Shown piece after piece: positions 18,003-20,708 of a DNA stretch of 20,708 bases (the first letter of the stretch is position 1; each line of letters begins with the position of its first letter). The position numbers were made by a program, and so were the translations under genes. The notes beneath the pieces were generated by a model. It did no database searches. It saw nothing but the letters and a program-made list of their open reading frames with translations, and had not been told where the DNA came from. The stretch spans positions 137,070 to 157,777 of the forward strand of contig BFEA01001139.1 in the NCBI GenBank assembly GCA_003427395.1, read 5' to 3'. Origin of the DNA: Chara braunii. Lineage: Eukaryota; Streptophyta; Charophyceae; Charales; Characeae.

Positions 18003-18400
18003 TACTCAATGTGACTGCGCAAGGCATGGCAGGGTTTACAGGTTAGCGGCACAGCACCGCAGTTAACTCAAGATCATTAAAGTCGAGTTTTGTTGTCCAA
18101 AAGCGCAATGTCGCACTTGAATTGAAGTGCACACAGTCGCAGTTACCCGAGATCACCAAGGCAAGATTTTCAGATTGAATATGCAGAACCACACTTATTA
18201 AAAGTCGTAATTTGCAGGTTGGACGCGCAGTGTCGCACTTAAATCTGAGTGCGCACAGTCACAGTCCCTCAAGACCACTATGGCAGAGCTTTACAGATCG
18301 AGTATGGGGAATCACACATATTTAAAGTCATGATTCGCGCAGTGTCGCACTTCAAACTAAGTGCGCACAGTCGCAGGCACACTGGTTGCTCAGAAATCGA
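18003..18400. repeat. About 115-bp tandem repeat, three to four degenerate copies
   Basis: GCGCAATGTCGCACTT (18103), GCGCAGTGTCGCACTT (18225) and GCGCAGTGTCGCACTT (18337) are each followed by GTGC(A/G)CACAGTC(G/A)CAG and then by a similar AT-richer part (TTTAAAGTC/TTAAAAGTC). Steps are 122 and 112 bp. A more diverged copy precedes them from about 18010 (CGCAGTTAACTCAAGATCA). Not coding. Confidence 0.8.
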
Positions 18401-18660
18401 CATGCTTAAAATAAGTCCTCTCTGGTACAGTAAATTGGCATACTTCAATTAAGTGCCTTTGGGCACAGTCAAGTCAACATGCTGAAGATAAGTGCCTTCT
18501 GGCACAATAAATCGACATACTTCAATCAAGTACCTCTGGGCACAAGCAATCATAATGTTCTGTTTGAGTGCCTGCTGGCACAGCCAATCATAAGGATCTG
18601 TTCCAGTGCCCGAAGGCACAGCCAATCATGATGCTCTGTTCAAATGCTACAATAATTAAG
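18401..18660. repeat. Cluster of about 40-50-bp repeats each with a GTGCC...GGCAC hairpin
   Basis: GTGCCTTTGGGCAC (18453), GTGCCTTCTGGCAC (18492), GTACCTCTGGGCAC (18530), GTGCCTGCTGGCAC (18569) and GTGCCCGAAGGCAC (18606) recur at steps of 37-39 bp, separated by (C/T)AGTCAA or AGCCAATCAT sequence. A weaker copy (AGTCCTCTCTGGTACAG) lies at about 18414. Each is a 4-5-bp stem with a 4-base loop. Confidence 0.75.
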
Positions 18661-19308
18661 TACCCTTGGCGAGTTTAACCTAGACACGGCGATGTATGGC
18701 ACGCTGGTTCAAAAGTAGTATGGTGGGGTAAAAGGCTTTCTGACACTGCGCGCACCAGGGCTTGGCATGAACAACCCTCGGTCATAAAGCAATCGGGGCG
18801 TAGTATCAACAACCCTCAAGTACGGAGCATGGACGTGCAGTGTCTTCTGTCCTCAAGAACAATGAACAACGGGAGCATAGCATCATGGGTGCACAGTGTC
18901 ATCTACCCTCAAATACGGTGAACATGGGCACGGCTACTCGCGCAGCAGGCAGGTAGTTGAACGAGAGTGAGCAGAGGAGGGAGAGGGAGAAGAAGAAGGT
19001 GAGCCGAGAGAGCAGAGGAAGAAGGGGAGCAAATGGGCCTAGTGGGACCCAGGGCCGCCATGCTTTCTGAACGGCCCGGCCCATTTACCTCCTTCTTGCC
19101 TGCCTTGGCCTCGCTCCTTCACCTGACTACTCCAGCGCAGCAGCTGCAGTCCCTCTTCCTTGCTGTCCTGCCAGCGTCTACGCATCCCGCAACTGAGTGC
19201 CCTCTCTTCTCTAGTGACACGGCCTCTTCTTTATAACGGAGAGGCCAGGTGATCGGGCGCTGGATGTGGCAGCCCCATGGTCGAGGCTGGTGGTAAAATT
19301 AGACCAGG
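18661..19308. other. No supported gene; degenerate repeats and GA-rich sequence
   Basis: AACCCTCGGTCATAAAG (about 18773), AACCCTCAAGTACGGAG (18811), GTCCTCAAGAACAATG (about 18849) and TACCCTCAAATACGGTG (about 18904) look like one degenerate repeat 37-56 bp apart. 18960-19030 is GA-rich. GGCCTCT (19221-19227) and AGAGGCC (19240-19246) form a short inverted repeat. The open frame at 19033-19236 has no recognisable content. Confidence 0.4.
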
Positions 19309-19700
19309 TCAAAGTTAATTTTAGCACCAGTCCCGATCTTAGGACACAAAGGGTCAGCCCCCGGTAGACGAACAGTCGGTCCCACGCTAAAAATAGTGTT
19401 GGACTGTGCTAATTTTAGTACGGGACTGGCGCAGGCCCAGTCCCCGGTAGACGAACAGTCAGTCCCACGCTAAGAATAGCGTGGGACTGTGCTAATTTTA
19501 GCACGGGACTGGCGTAGGCCCAGTTCCCGGTAGACGAACAGTCAGTCCCACGGTAAAAATAGCGTGGGACTGTGCTAATTTTAGCACAGGACTGGCGCAG
19601 GCCCAGTCCCCGGTAGACGAACAGTCAGTCCCACGCTAAAAATAGCACGGGACTGGTGCAGGCCGGACTTTGGGAAATGAACAGTCAGTCCCGTCCCTAA
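19309..19700. repeat. 83-bp tandem repeat with successive hairpins in each unit
   Basis: GGTAGACGAACAGTC starts units at 19363, 19446, 19529 and 19612, an exact 83-bp step. A partial unit precedes (from about 19309) and a degenerate one follows. Within a unit are: arms CAGTCCCACGCTA and TAGCGTGGGACTG around 4 bases (perfect at 19460-19489); GTGCTA/TAGCAC around ATTT (19489-19504); and GGGACTGG/CCAGTCCC around about 6 bases (clearest in unit 1). The unit at 19612 lacks 22 bp between two TAGC copies, removing the right arm of hairpin 1 and the left arm of hairpin 2. Confidence 0.9.
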
Positions 19701-20171
19701 AATAGCATGTGACCGCATCTTAATTATTACTAGGGCCGGGTTATTTAATTATTTGACTGTTTTAGGACTATTCCGCTTCCAACCAGGTTACGCGGCCGTG
19801 TCGGTCCGGTCCCAACTGGTCAAACTTGAATATCTCACTAACCCTTGGTCCGCCTCAGGTGCCGTTTGGACTGGACCCTACTAATTCCCCCCTTGCGGTC
19901 GCGACGGTTCAGTCCACAGGGGGTGATCAGACCCCCAGAGGGCTGTACTGTTGTGCCGTCCTTTTTGTGGCTTCGACCCAAGGGAGTTTCAACCGATGAG
20001 CTAGGGCCTAATTGACCAAGGTCGTGGACAGTCCCATGGTGCGGGTTTGACGCAGCGCGGAGGTTGACTCCAACGCCTTCCGACAGTGGGTTCGCGTATT
20101 GCCAGATGTGGCACCTGCACTTTGCAGGAAGATCTTGAATTACACCCATTTTTCGGAGACGGAGGTTGCAA

Positions 20172-20180
20172 GTTCGATCC
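20172..20180 (+). promoter_or_regulatory. tRNA-like B box (GTTCGATCC)
   Basis: GTTCGATCC fits the pol III B-box consensus GWTCRANNC and is flanked by GGTTGCAA and CTGCC, which pair as an imperfect T-stem (one mismatch). No matching acceptor, D arm or anticodon arm could be built upstream, so it is a fragment or a SINE-like promoter, not a tRNA gene. An A-box-like TAGCTCATCGG lies on the other strand at 19993-20003. Confidence 0.3.
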
Positions 20181-20208
20181 CTGCCAGGCCTATGTGGATG
20201 CTTTCGGG

Positions 20209-20323
20209 CTGATTGCCAGTTCCCTGTCTGAGCCTGGATGGTAGGTTGCTCGGTCTGCATGATCCAGGATGAATGGGGACTGATTACCGGTTCCCTACTC
20301 GCACCTAGATGGAAGGTGCTCGG
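20209..20323. repeat. 71-bp direct repeat, two copies
   Basis: CTGATTGCCAGTTCCCTGTC...GGTTGCTCGG (20209-20253) recurs as CTGATTACCGGTTCCCTACT...AGGTGCTCGG (20280-20323). The 45-base cores differ at about ten positions. Confidence 0.75.
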
Positions 20324-20708
20324 CCCACTTGTGAAAAGTCTGAGCTCACTGTCTGTGGCCAGGACAAGGTTGCAGTAGGCATCGCTTTGAAGCATCTGCA
20401 GGTTGGTTGGCTGGAGTTGGATTTGTGCTTCCTGTCTGCGACCCAGCACCTAGGCTACAATGCATTCGCTTACTAGGGTCAAGTACCCCATGGCGGGATG
20501 GCCCAATAAATTGCACCCGTTGGGGGTAGGCAGTTCTTGATGAAGAACGAAAGGGCTGCTCGCAGCATCTGAGGGGACCTAGTGTGACGCCTGTGCGTCT
20601 TGGCACCGTAAAGGTCTCCCGGTGCGGAATGCTCCTAGCCATTGACCCTGGGATGAGGTGGGTACCTACGCTCTTGAGCTGAAATGCCAACTGCCCTACT
20701 TCAAACAT

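Larger units (their letters stand above)
19740..20708. other. Old dispersed-repeat-like segment with tRNA-like boxes; no firm gene
   Basis: Two minus-strand frames are open (19838-20449 and 20346-20708, the second running off the window). The first contains GRDRTCNLRLRK, text commonly produced when a tRNA-like T-arm is read on its reverse strand, so it is probably not a gene. The second (VARSIPHRET-like start, QRVQFIGPSRHGVLDPS) is unrecognised. No splice-supported or complete host gene is visible. The segment resembles repeated non-coding DNA, but that needs a genome-wide copy count. Confidence 0.35.

Noticed and set aside
19838-20449. 203-codon minus-strand open frame with GRDRTCNLRLRK
   Set aside because: That text is the known reverse reading of a tRNA T-arm-like sequence, and the frame has no recognisable domain.
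20535-20548. GATGAAGAACG, identical to the start of a conserved 5.8S rRNA segment
   Set aside because: The match is only 11 bases; the sequence on both sides does not resemble 5.8S rRNA.

Overview
The window looks like repeat-dense nuclear DNA from a eukaryote, most likely a streptophyte (plant or charophyte alga, Chara-like). The guess rests on long CA/GA microsatellites, a decayed Ty3/gypsy-type retroelement, a hAT-type transposase fragment, and large low-complexity satellite DNA. It is made from memory of such families and was not checked against a database; a fungal host is not excluded. No rRNA gene, CRISPR array, bacterial operon or intact host gene was found.

Layout. 1-516: a 62-bp tandem repeat cut by the window edge, then compound CA/GA microsatellites. 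517-770: a T-rich stretch with two unresolved bases (585, 587). 771-5656: a diverged tandem family of about 700-bp coding modules (one N-terminal fragment, five near-complete copies) plus two unrelated small broken ORFs. I do not recognise this family. 5657-9112: a Ty3/gypsy-like body in the plus direction: decayed Gag capsid region, Gag C-terminal half with a CCHC zinc knuckle, retropepsin-like protease, and the linker leading to reverse transcriptase. It stops at the point where reverse transcriptase should begin.

9113-16845 is a 7.7-kb satellite built from short words starting with CCCA (CCCACGCCAAA, CCCACTAGTAA, CCCAAA, CCCACG). Its orientation flips dozens of times at short palindromic hinges. 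It is open in many frames on both strands only because its words contain few stops, so I call no genes in it. At its right edge a hAT transposase begins abruptly at the C-terminal dimerisation domain (16846-about 18002). Both satellite borders therefore cut transposon coding sequence.

17806-18660 holds several minisatellites (39, 41, about 115 and about 40-50 bp). 18660-19300 has no supported gene. 19309-19700 is an 83-bp tandem repeat in which every full unit carries successive inverted repeats. 19740-20708 looks like old dispersed repeat with tRNA-like promoter boxes and a 71-bp direct repeat.

Nothing here looks like a working pathway. The most unusual items are the foldback satellite with palindromic hinges, the unrecognised tandem module family upstream of Gag, and possible recoding signals in the retroelement (in-frame UAG between Gag and protease; a U UUU UUG heptamer with a stem-loop at the protease/linker boundary).
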